A stretch of 11,223 bases of DNA from Baffinella frigidus (lineage: Eukaryota > Cryptophyceae > Cryptomonadales > Baffinellaceae), in assembly GCA_026770585.1 (NCBI GenBank), contig MU647964.1, positions 18,215 through 29,437 of the forward strand. The letters are read 5' to 3'. The stretch's first letter is position 1; every line of letters starts with the position of its first letter. This document shows, piece by piece, positions 5,456-11,223 of the stretch. The translations under genes were made by a program, and so were the position numbers. The notes under the pieces were generated by a model. It saw only the letters and a program-made list of their open reading frames with translations, had not been told where the DNA came from and did no database searches.

Positions 5456-5537
5456 GGAGAAGTCCACCGTTACTCAAGTTCACGGAGGTTCCACGTTTTC
5501 TTTGAAACGCAAACTTTCTTTAATTTATTATCACTCT

Positions 5538-5577
5538 CCTTTAGGTCCTTTAGGTTCTTCAAGCTCCCAACATAGCC
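5538..5577 (-). mobile_element. SINE-like repeat, 3' end fragment (reverse)
   Basis: On the minus strand it reads GGCTATGTTGGGAGCTTGAA and then GAACCTAAAGGACCTAAAGG. This is the last 40 bp of the SINE-like unit, tail included. It lies about 80 bp downstream of the ABCG-type stop codon. The rest of the unit is missing, consistent with 5' truncation on insertion. Nothing further is recognised in 5578-5730. Confidence 0.8.
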
Positions 5578-5730
5578 AGTCTCAAGCCTAGAGATGAGTA
5601 AGCCAAAATCCCATGATCCCTATGGCGAGCGTAGAGAGACACGTACGTTGATGACGGACCGAAACTAGCATGGCCGCCATGTATTTCCTTCCGCAAAGGC
5701 CTTGTAAAGACTCCGACCTCACAGTAGTCG

Positions 5731-5814
5731 TAGGCAGCTCGTCCTAGAGGGCGAGGCGTTCTTCACCTACAACACCTTTCGGAGTGCCTCGGGCCGCTAG
5801 GGCCCTACGCCTCC
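5731..5814 (+). repeat. Dispersed repeat R7, diverged partial copy
   Basis: TAGGCAGCTCGTCCTAGAGG followed by GCGAGGCGTTC matches the start of the copy at 8528. A weaker GCCCTACGCCTC block at 5801-5812 corresponds to the GCCCTGCGTCTC block. The middle is too diverged to align by eye. Confidence 0.55.
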
Positions 5815-5824
5815 TCCCACCTTA

Positions 5825-5986
5825 ATAGGGTAACGGCCTGAAAATGGGGTAGTTAGGCCTACAGCATTGCCTAGGACCTCCTACCGTAGGCCGAGACGTT
5901 TTGGTCCTAGGATCCCTCGGCCTACGGTAGGAGGTCCAAGGCAATGCCGTATGCCTAACTACCACATTTTTAGGCCGTTAGCCTAT
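5825..5986. mobile_element. Long near-perfect palindrome, foldback element F4
   Basis: The arms are about 70 bp and separated by a loop of about 20 nt. The left arm starts ATAGGGTAACGGCCTGAAAA, and the right arm ends TTTTTAGGCCGTTAGCCTAT. Inner blocks TAGTTAGGC, GCATTGCCTAGGACCTC and CTACCGTAGGCCGAG all recur inverted on the right, with a few mismatches. The CCTAGGACC and CTACCGTAGG blocks are also the core of F1 and F2. It is non-coding despite a frame crossing it. Confidence 0.9.
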
Positions 5987-6119
5987 GAACCTAGCGTTCT
6001 GGCGCGTGCGCGGTCGTGCCAAAACACAATAAATATGTGCCCCCTGAGATCTCTGTCTCGCAAGCTGGGGTTACTCTCTGGCTCGCAAGCTGAGCGACGA
6101 AGCGCCTCAGCACGGCGTT

Positions 6120-6239
6120 CACAGGGGTACCTCGCTCATAAGAAAGCGCACTTCCCCTAGGACCAACATAGGGCCCTAGGCATAGGCCTACTGTAGGATC
6201 CTAGGCGGAGGCGCTTTCATATGAGCCAGCACCTCTGTA
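6120..6239. mobile_element. Foldback MITE, family F1, copy D (diverged)
   Basis: The left end CACAGGGGTACCTCGCTCAT is intact, but the tip is CA instead of TA. The right end, beginning TCATATGAGCCAGCACCTCT, has several substitutions. The interior is CCTAGGACCAACATAGGGCC, CTAGGCATAGGCC and TACTGTAGGATCCTAGG. The decay suggests an older insertion than copies A and B. Nothing is recognised in 6240-6377. Confidence 0.85.
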
Positions 6240-6377
6240 ACTCGCGCATGGGTCGCGCACCCACTGCAGCCAAGAGCCTGCCCGAATAGTCACTTTACAG
6301 TGTCTGCGAACCAAGCTTCTGTGTCTCCCCGTGTCTTCCCTGCTTCACCCACCAAGGGCCATCGGGCAGGCCGATAC

Positions 6378-6521
6378 CCACCAACCCTCGCGGGAGGAGC
6401 ACATCGTCGATGTTAGATTTTGCTTTTCACCATGCGGAGGGGTCGGATCCGACCTCTCTGCAAGGTGAAACTCGATTATTAAAATCGACGATTTGCTCCT
6501 CCCGTGAGTGAGGGTTGGTGG
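6378..6521. mobile_element. Foldback element F8 with a perfect 14-bp centre
   Basis: The left arm CCACCAACCCTC...GGGAGGAGCA-ATCGTCGAT is matched by the inverted right arm ATCGACGATTTGCTCCTCCC followed by GAGGGTTGGTGG, with an inner TTTTCACC/GGTGAAA pair. The exact centre GGTCGGATCCGACC (6441-6454) is a perfect palindrome. The element is about 144 bp and has no close second copy in the window. Just outside the right arm, CCTAGGGCCCTAC resembles the F1/F2 core. Confidence 0.85.
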
Positions 6522-6586
6522 ACCTAGGGCCCTACAAAGGGAGAACCCCCCGCGAAGCAGCCCCGCCTGGGAATCGCCTGCTCTCC

Positions 6587-6690
6587 TGTCGCTTAAGTGG
6601 CCAGTAGGCGCATACGCCCTACCGTAGGGCCCTAGGACCTGCCTAGGACCTCTTGGGGTCGAATTCGACCCCCTGGCCACTTAGGGGACA
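6587..6690. mobile_element. Foldback MITE, family F2, copy 3
   Basis: The ends are TGTCGCTTAAGTGGCCAG and CTGGCCACTTAGGGGACA. The interior is CGCCCTACCGTAGGGCCCTA and then GGACCTGCCTAGGACCTC, and the inner right palindrome here is GGGGTCGAATTCGACCCC (6655-6672). The tips differ from the other copies (TGTC in place of TATC). The right end overlaps the start of F1 copy E by a few bases, so the two elements are fused. Confidence 0.9.
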
Positions 6691-6807
6691 GTGGTACCTC
6701 GCTCATAAGAAACCGCCCCCTCCTAGGACCCTACAGTAGGCCTATGCCTAGGGCCCTAGGGTGGTCCTAGGGGGAGGGTAGTTTCTTATGAGCGAGATAC
6801 CCCTGTA
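6687..6807. mobile_element. Foldback MITE, family F1, copy E (inverted interior, fused to F2)
   Basis: The left end is CAGTGGTACCTCGCTCATAA and the right end is TTATGAGCGAGATACCCCTG followed by TA. Compared with copies A and D the interior is in the opposite orientation (CCTACAGTAGG comes first, and CCTAGGGTGGTCCTAGG last). It abuts F2 copy 3 without spacer. The left TA is replaced by GA, consistent with insertion at, or later erosion of, the F2 terminus. Confidence 0.9.
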
Positions 6808-6914
6808 CTGCACAGCGTTCTCGTGGCCGCAACTAACGCGGGGTTCAGTGTCCGCACCGCTTGACTGCTGCACAGCGTGCATGGTGATCCATCGACGGCT
6901 GCGCGCCGCGACCT

Positions 6915-7331
6915 TCACACGCGCTCCAGCACCATTCTCACCACCCCAGGATCCAGCTCTCGTACCCGCGACCCCGCCCCCAGCCGCTCCAGCTGCCCCA
7001 TGGCGAAAGCCTCGCACTTGGCCCTTCTCAGTGCCTCTGCCTTCAGGAGAAGGAGAAAGACACCATCGCGGAGGTCGCCGTATGCAGCTACATGAAGCGG
7101 ACGCCAGCCTACAGAGTTCTTAGCCGACAGATCTGCCCCGTGCTCAAACAGCAGCAGTACAAGCTCCTCGTTACCGCCTTGCGCAGCTTCATACAGCGGC
7201 GTGCTTTGAGACTGTCCTCCTTTCTCGTCGATGCCTGCACCCTCCGCGAGCAGCCGCCGCACATCATCGATCCTTCCCTGAGACGATGCGGTCCAGAGCG
7301 CAGGTTCCACCACAGGCGCCGCTGCCGCCAT
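6915..7331 (-). CDS. Small ankyrin-repeat protein
   Basis: This 138-residue open frame runs from ATG at 7331 to TGA. Residues about 11-40 (ALWTASSQGRIDDVRRLLAE) form a first ankyrin repeat. Residues about 43-74 (TPLYEAAQGGNEELVLLLFE, then HGADLSAKN) form a canonical second one, and about 75-98 (GWRPLHVAAYGDLRDGV) a third. The last 45 residues (RRAKCEAFAMGQLERLGAGS and then RVRELDPGVVRMVLERV) do not fit the ankyrin consensus and may be a separate small helical module. Ankyrin repeats bind other proteins, so the substrate and role cannot be inferred. It could be a complete single-exon gene or one exon of a larger one. The upstream region holds a 24-bp duplication and no recognisable promoter. 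The region 6808-6914 would be its 3' flank. Other frames here are shadows. Confidence 0.8.
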   Translation of the reverse strand: MAAAAPVVEPALWTASSQGRIDDVRRLLAEGAGIDEKGGQSQSTPLYEAAQGGNEELVLLLFEHGADLSAKNSVGWRPLHVAAYGDLRDGVFLLLLKAEALRRAKCEAFAMGQLERLGAGSRVRELDPGVVRMVLERV

Positions 7332-7396
7332 GTGTCGGACAGCGGCGCCAACTTTTTCTTCTTCTGTTGCGTTGCGGACAAGGTTTTACACGGATT

Positions 7397-7440
7397 TTTT
7401 CAAGACAGGCAAAATCTTTGTTTTCAAGACAGGTAAAATC
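7397..7440. repeat. 24-bp tandem duplication upstream of the ankyrin gene
   Basis: TTTTCAAGACAGGCAAAATC at 7397-7416 and TTTTCAAGACAGGTAAAATC at 7421-7440 are separated by TTTG. It lies 66 bp upstream of the ankyrin start codon, so it falls in the likely 5' untranslated or promoter region. Whether it has any regulatory role is unknown. Confidence 0.9.
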
Positions 7441-7469
7441 CGGCGCCCGGACGATGAGGAACCCTTAAA

Positions 7470-7570
7470 GGATCACATCAGGCCCCCCAGTGCAGAAGGA
7501 TCGCGGCAGAACCGGCCGCGATCCAACGTTCTGCCGCGATCCTTCTGCACTGGGGGGTCTGATGTGATCC
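7470..7570. repeat. 101-bp hairpin made from the SINE-like repeat
   Basis: Arms of 43 bp (7470-7512 and 7528-7570) match with a single mismatch around a 15-nt loop (CGGCCGCGATCCAAC). The right arm is the normal internal part of the SINE-like unit (GTTCTGCCGCGATCCTTCTG, CACTGGGGGG, TGATGTGATCC), and the left arm is an inverted copy of it. It looks like a head-to-head inverted duplication of one segment. The high identity suggests it is recent. Confidence 0.93.
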
Positions 7571-8372
7571 GAAAGGAAGCATGGCCTTTCTGCAGGATAC
7601 GTTCCGGTGTCCGCCTATGTTGGGAGCTCGAAGAACCTAAAGGACCTAGAGGGCTGGACCTGAGGTATCCGGTGGTTGGAGCTTCTACGAGCCTAACGAT
7701 GGGATACCATGGGCCTTCAGCCGACTTGCTTTATCCTGAGCGTGTGTGCGAGCCTGTGCCTCTTTGGCCTAACTCAAACGCCCGATGAGGATACCCTTTT
7801 AGCCGGTTCTGCCGGATCCTCTGTGCAGGGGGGCTTGATGTGATCCGAAAGGAAGCATGGCCTTTCTGCAGAACAAGTTCCGGTGTCCGCCTATGTTGGG
7901 AGCTCGAAGAACCTAAAGGACCTAAAGGCCGGTTCTGCCGCGATCCTTCTGCACTGGGGGGCCTGATGTGATCCGAAAGGAAGCATGGCCTTTCTGCAGG
8001 ATAAGTTCCGGTGTCCGCCTATGTTGGGAGCTCGAAGAACCTAAAGGACCTAAAGGATCAAAGGTGTTGGGAGCTCGAAGAACCTAAAGGACCTTAAGGA
8101 CCTAAAGGTATCCGGTGGTTGGAGCTTCTACGAGCCTAACGATGGGATACCATGGGCCTTCAGCCGACTTGCTTTATCCTGAGTGTGCGTGCGAGCATGT
8201 GCCTCTTTGGCCTAACTCACACGCCCCATGAGGATACTCTTTAGCCGGTTCTGCCGCGATCCTCGGTACAGGGGGGCTTGATGTGATCCGAAAGGAAGCA
8301 TGTCCTTTCTGCAGGATACGTTCCGGTGTCCGCCTATGTTGGGAGCTCGAAGAACCTAAAGGACCTAAAGGC
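7528..8372 (+). mobile_element. Cluster of SINE-like repeat copies (c to f) in direct orientation
   Basis: Unit ends are marked by AGAACCTAAAGGACCTAAAGG-type tails at about 7630-7650, 7909-7938, 8038-8060, 8084-8107 and 8352-8371. Longer units begin GGTATCCGGTGGTTGGAGC (7663 and 8106) and pass through TGGGATACCATGGGCC, GAGGATAC, GCCGGTTCTGCCG, TGATGTGATCCGAAAGGAAG, CTTTCTGCAG and CCGCCTATGTTGGGAGCTCG. The two longest are about 447 bp apart, so part of the cluster arose by tandem duplication. Tail length varies from two to three 9-bp units. A hairpin GAAAGG/CCTTTC sits at 7571-7590 and 8290-8309. No frame encodes a reverse transcriptase, so these are non-autonomous. Confidence 0.85.
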
Positions 8373-8527
8373 TGGGGACGTGTGCCACGCGCCGCCCCAC
8401 GCGCCGCTTTACGCCCCAGGGGGCGCGACGGACGGGTCCCCGTGCCTCATCCAGGCGTGGGTGGGGGCATGGATCTGCACCGCCTGGGCCTGGCCTTGCC
8501 CCCGGTGGTTGGTTCGTGCCCTCACTC
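8373..8527. other. GC-rich unique segment with no assigned gene
   Basis: This 155-bp, GC-rich stretch lies between a SINE-like tail and the R7 repeat. It shares nothing with the surrounding repeats. Plus-strand frames are open across it (for example one with IQAWVGAWICTAWAW), but no family is recognisable. The open frames may simply reflect high GC content, so no CDS is called. Confidence 0.5.
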
Positions 8528-8672
8528 CTAGGTAGCTCGTCCTAGCGGGCGAGGCGTTCCATTGAACGATCCACCATGAGGGGTGGTGATGGGCGTTAGA
8601 GCCCTGCGTCTCGGCCTACCTCTCCACGTGGCGTGCAGCGGTCGTGTTTGTCACCTTATTAAACCTCGCTTT
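8528..8672 (+). repeat. Dispersed repeat R7, copy 2
   Basis: It matches the reverse complement of 4939-5088 along its whole length, from CTAGGTAGCTCGTCCTAGCG to TTATTAAACCTCGCTTTT. The outer limits of both copies coincide within a few bases, so these are probably the true ends of the element. It has no inverted ends and no tail. The class is unknown. Confidence 0.85.
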
Positions 8673-9063
8673 TCCCTTTATCCTTAGTGTGTGTGAGAGA
8701 GCTCGTTCCTCTTTGAAACCTTCACATGTCCGATGAGGATACCCTTTAGCCGGTTTCTGCCGCGATCCTTCTGCACCGGGGGGGCTGATGTGAACCGAAA
8801 GGAAACATGGCTTTTCTGCAGAACAAGTTCCGGTGTCCGCCTATGGTGGGAGTTAAAAGAACCTAAAGGACCTAAAGGGTGAGAGCTCGTTCCTCTTTGG
8901 AACCTTCACATGCCCGATAAGGATACCCTTTAGCCGGTTTCTGTCGCGATCCTTCTGCACCGGGGGGCCTGAATGTGATCCGAAAGGAAGCATGGCCTTT
9001 CTGCAGGATAAGTTCCGGTGTCCGCCTATGGTGGGAGTTAAAAGAACCGAAAGGACCTAAAGG
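8673..9063 (+). mobile_element. SINE-like repeat, copies g and h (5'-truncated)
   Basis: Copy g runs about 8673-8878 and copy h about 8879-9063. Both carry GAGCTCGTTCCTCTTTG, a GATAC-CTTTAGCCGGTTTC block, CGATCCTTCTGCACCGGGG, the GAAAGG-A/G-C hairpin, TTCCGGTGTCCGCCTATGG and tails ending GGACCTAAAGG. They form a subfamily with GCCTATGGTGGGAGTTAAAA in place of GCCTATGTTGGGAGCTCGAA. Copy g follows R7 directly and copy h follows copy g's tail directly. Confidence 0.85.
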
Positions 9064-9116
9064 GGGGAAGAGGCTGGGCTGATGGCCTGAGGGTCCCGGG
9101 ACACTCCGCCGGGCCA

Positions 9117-9236
9117 ATGCCTCCCCGAGTGGGGACGGTGCTGCCCGCCATCGCCCTCCTGCTTGCAAACTTCCACGCGGGTGCGGTCACCACCGATGTG
9201 GGAAAGGTGGAAGCTTTCCGTGGGGACGGTTGCGGC
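9117..9236 (+). CDS. Possible first exon with signal peptide (weak)
   Basis: An ATG at 9117 (written CCAATGCC) starts MPPRVGTVLPAIALLLANFH followed by AGAVTTDVGKVEAFRGDG. The first 24 residues look like a secretory signal peptide: Pro/Arg start, hydrophobic core, and a small-residue HAGA cleavage region. After about residue 40 the frame stays open to a TAG at 9606-9608 but loses protein character and crosses a GAGAGA tract. The end given is therefore only an estimate of where an exon might stop, and no strong GT donor is visible there. It could instead be a chance frame in GC-rich DNA. The region 9237-9620 otherwise holds no recognisable gene. Confidence 0.25.
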
Positions 9237-9620
9237 AGCAGAGAAGAGAGAGAGAGATTGATAATTTATTGCCAAACAACCAGCGTCAGCGCCGCACATG
9301 CTACGCATTGTGCCACTTACTGTACCCCGTGTCGGCCGCTCATACGAGAATTTTCCGGGTGGATTCTGACTCCACCTCCTACTAAGCAGAGAAACAAAAG
9401 TACACACCTGCTGGCCGACCTATGTAGCGAGAAGTTGAGGGCGGAAATCCCTAAGGGAAACGCGGGGACGCACGATGAGAGGGCATCGCGCTTGGCGACG
9501 AGGGATCCACGGCTTACTTTTTCAAAGCTCAGTTCCGAGAGTGGCGCTCCGGCTCGAAGCAGCGCTTCCTCGCAACCGTGCAGGTCTCCTCCTGCATCGT
9601 TGTGTTAGCGAGCGGGGCAG

Positions 9621-9848
9621 GACGAGCGTTCCGGCGCGCACATCAACGGTGCAGCGCTGGGGTTGAGTGTTCTCCGGATGCGATCCCGCTGGGAAGGTGG
9701 CACGTTCTTTGAGGAGGTGTGGAGAAGCCTGCAGGACGCGTTCCGTGGTATGGACCAGAGTTTGGTCACCGTCAGTCTGGTGGGTGGATACAAGCAGACG
9801 GATCTGAGTGTGCAGCTGAAAGAGGCGTACTCCACTGTTACTTCTTAA
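9621..9848 (+). CDS. Possible terminal exon of an unrecognised protein
   Basis: After an AG at 9619-9620 the frame reads DERSGAHINGAALGLSVLRM, then RSRWEGGTFFEEVWRSLQDA, then FRGMDQSLVTVSLVGGYKQT, and ends KEAYSTVTS at a TAA (9846-9848). The composition is balanced and protein-like, with an amphipathic FFEEVWRSLQDAF segment. An internal ATG (about 9678) could start a shorter product. The frame is the same as that of the signal-peptide-like ORF at 9117, and the only barrier between them is the TAG at 9606-9608. No family is recognised. The stretch 9849-9953 would be its 3' flank and shows nothing else. Confidence 0.35.
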   Translation, partial: DERSGAHINGAALGLSVLRMRSRWEGGTFFEEVWRSLQDAFRGMDQSLVTVSLVGGYKQTDLSVQLKEAYSTVTS

Positions 9849-9953
9849 GTTAACTGATGTTCCACTTTTGCTTTGAGACGTCCCACTCTCGACTTTTGTC
9901 TCGGTGGGCCGCGATCCTTCGAAGTGGAGCTTCTCGACCGCGGTGCGAAGGTG

Positions 9954-10465
9954 AACCCTAAACCCTAATCCCTACACCCTGAACCCTAAACCCTGAACCC
10001 TAAACCCTAAACCCTAAACCCTAAACCCTGAACACTAAACCCTAAACCCTAAACCCTAAACCCTAAACCCTAAACTCTAAACCCTAAACCCTAAACCCTA
10101 AACCCTGAACCCTGAACCCTAAACCCCAAATCCTGAACCCTTAACCCTTGACCCTCAACCCTCAACCCTCAACCGTCAACCCTCAACCCTAAACCGGAAA
10201 CCGGAAACCCGAAACCCGAAACCCTAAACCCTAAACCCTAAACCCTAAAACCTAACCCCTAAAACCTCAACCCTAAACCCTCAACCCTAAACCTTGAAAC
10301 CTCAACCCTCAACCCCAAACCTTAAACCCTGAACCCCAAACCCTAAACCCCAAAACCTGAACCCCAAACCCTTAACCCTAGACAATAAACCCTCAACCTC
10401 AAACACTAGACCCTAAACCCTAAACCCTAAACGCTAACCCCTGACCCCAAACCCTCAACCTTAGG
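9954..10465 (+). repeat. Long interstitial telomeric repeat (CCCTAAA), array 2
   Basis: About 510 bp of CCCTAAA heptamers. The part from 9990 to 10110 is nearly pure; the rest carries variants such as CCCTGAA, CCCTCAA, CCCCAAA and AACCGGAAACCGG. The C-rich strand is plus, the same polarity as array 1. Unique sequence and an open coding frame continue beyond it, so it is internal to the chromosome. Confidence 0.97.
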
Positions 10466-10489
10466 GTGGTATCCAAGGCCCTGCCTGGC

Positions 10490-10680
10490 GCGGCGATTTT
10501 ATCTCAGAAAAGGAGTTCTAAAACTCGTGGTGCTTTGGTGCTTTGGTGCGTTTGCTTAAGTCAATTCCCCTTCAGATATGTCAACTTATGCGTAGAGAAA
10601 AGAATAAGTTGACATATTTGAAGGGGAATTGACTTACGAAAACGAGTTTCAGAACTCCTTTTGTGAGATAAGATTGACGC
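10490..10680. mobile_element. Nested palindrome (outer foldback enclosing an F6-like element)
   Basis: Outer arms 10490-10527 and 10643-10680 pair over about 38 bp (ATCTCAGAAAAGGAGTTCTA-AAACTCG on the left, with an inverse copy on the right differing at a few positions). Inside, 10557-10589 and 10604-10636 form a second inverted repeat: TAAGTCAATTCCCCTTCAGA continuing to TCAACTTAT, inverse on the right, around a 14-nt loop. The left spacer contains a TGCTTTGG duplication missing from the right. The inner ends TAAGTCAA...CCCCT are like F6 at 2263-2373. An insertion of F6 into the centre of an older foldback, or one long decayed foldback, would both explain this. Confidence 0.88.
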
Positions 10681-10720
10681 TTCGCTCTTGGACCGCTTCG
10701 AGGGACGCGACACGCTGACG

Positions 10721-10915
10721 CCTTTAGGTCCTTCAGGTTTTTTAATGCTCCCAACATATGCCAACGACACGCCCTTCCGAAGAAAGGACTGCAGAGAAAG
10801 CATTTTTGCTTTCGGATCGCGTTTCGCTCTCCAGTGCAGAGGCTCGTGAGGAGGGGATACAGGGTGGTTCTCTTGGGGTGGGTGAAGGTCCCAAAGAGGA
10901 ACGCGCTTGCTGCCC
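10721..10915 (-). mobile_element. SINE-like repeat, copy i (reverse)
   Basis: Read on the minus strand, it starts near GCGCGTTCCTCTTTGGGACC and passes CCAAGAGAACCACCCTGTAT, CCTCTGCACTGGAGAGCGAA, GCGATCCGAAAGC and CTGCAG. It then reads GGCATATGTTGGGAGCATT and ends AACCTGAAGGACCTAAAGG. It is closest to copy a at 3904. It has a GAAAGCA/TGCTTTC hairpin at 10796-10813. It begins just inside the end of the lysine-rich coding exon, so the open frame that continues into it is repeat-derived. Confidence 0.85.
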
Positions 10916-10928
10916 GCATCCGCCTCAC

Positions 10929-11223
10929 CACGCTCCTTCCTGGGAGGGTCCTCCCTCTTCCTGTCCTTGGGAGCAGCCGACGCCTTGCCGCCAGCAGCTC
11001 CTCCCCTTTGCGGTGCTGCCGCGTCTTTCCCGTCCTTGGGCTTGCCCTTGCGCTGGGATTTGTCCTCGCCCTCGCCCGGGTCCGAATCCTCGTCCTTGTC
11101 GTTGCGCGCTGACGTTGCCGCCCTCAGGTTGTCCCGAAACGATCCCGAGAGGTCGCGGAGAACGTTCACCAGGAGATCCAGGGAGACCGACATCCCCACC
11201 TCCTTGTTGAGAAAGGCATCCAG
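10929..11223 (-). CDS. Lysine-rich, low-complexity protein exon (partial, runs off the window)
   Basis: The frame is open at the window edge and reads LDAFLNKEVGMSVSLDLLVN, then VLRDLSGSFRDNLRAATSAR. It is followed by a charged, disordered tract (NDKDEDSDPGEGEDKSQRKG, then KPKDGKDAAAPQRGGAAGGK, ending KDRKREDPPRKERG). The first 40 residues look like a folded helical segment, the rest an acidic-then-basic disordered tail. A donor GTGAGG (reverse complement of 10923-10928) follows, so the exon probably ends at 10929. Downstream codons of the open frame belong to the inverted SINE-like copy. The true start lies upstream, outside the window. Nothing identifies the function; lysine-rich tails of this kind are seen in many nuclear and nucleolar proteins. 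Confidence 0.5.

Noticed and set aside
5069-5467. Minus-strand Cys/His-rich frame
   Set aside because: It is the antisense shadow of the duplicated intron and exon; the plus-strand exon has splice signals and a recognisable membrane helix.
6748-7017. Gly/Ala/Arg-rich minus-strand frame
   Set aside because: It overlaps the ankyrin gene out of frame and runs into MITE F1-E.
7330-7788. Frame with FCRIRSGVRLCWELEEPKGP
   Set aside because: This peptide is the translation of the SINE-like repeat and recurs wherever the repeat is in frame (also 8283-8531).
9057-9407. Minus-strand frame opposite the signal-peptide-like ORF
   Set aside because: No domain, and it starts in the GC-rich flank; likely a shadow.
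10561-10920. C-terminal half of the lysine-rich minus-strand frame
   Set aside because: It translates the inverted SINE-like copy and the nested palindrome; a donor site precedes it.

Overview
This window looks like nuclear DNA from a microbial eukaryote, not bacterial or viral DNA. The evidence is two interstitial arrays of the CCCTAAA (TTTAGGG-type) telomere heptamer, GT-AG introns with a branch-point-like CTGAC, exon-sized coding islands, long CT/GA microsatellites and many short palindromic elements. TTTAGGG telomeres occur in plants, many green and brown algae, dinoflagellates, chromerids and coccidians. I cannot choose among these lineages from this window; an alga or alveolate is the most likely kind of host.

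Most of the window is repeat sequence. Positions 1-3210 hold tandem repeats, a CT array interrupted by a 28-bp unit, a mosaic of shuffled short modules (about 1290-2860), a GA array and several foldback elements. Positions 3290-4490 hold more foldback elements, a 41-bp and a 36-bp tandem array, and one full-length copy of a SINE-like repeat. Positions 4571-5455 hold a degenerate telomeric array, an ankyrin exon fragment, and three copies of what looks like the last exon of an ABCG-type half transporter; the third copy carries the stop codon. Positions 5731-6807 are dense in foldback elements, including two joined end to end. Positions 6915-7331 (minus) encode a small ankyrin-repeat protein, the best coding region here. 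Positions 7470-9063 are a long hairpin followed by a cluster of the SINE-like repeat, whose copies end in ACCTAAAGG units. Positions 9117-9848 hold two weak coding islands. Positions 9954-10465 are a second telomeric array. Positions 10490-10680 are a nested palindrome. Positions 10721-10915 hold an inverted SINE-like copy that reaches close to the lysine-rich exon at 10929-11223, which runs off the window edge.

There is no operon-like organisation and no sign that the four coding islands work together. The most striking pattern is a set of short foldback elements (labelled F1 to F8 here; the labels are mine) that look like non-autonomous DNA transposons (MITEs). Several groups with unrelated ends share the same interior palindromic core built from CCTAGGACC and CCTACNGTAGGG. 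This is the reverse of normal MITE families, which share ends and differ inside. The SINE-like repeat carries a small hairpin whose stem base pair differs between subfamilies in a compensatory way. Many of the longer open frames are artefacts of microsatellites and repeats and are not annotated as genes. No transposase, reverse transcriptase, rRNA, tRNA or CRISPR array is visible.
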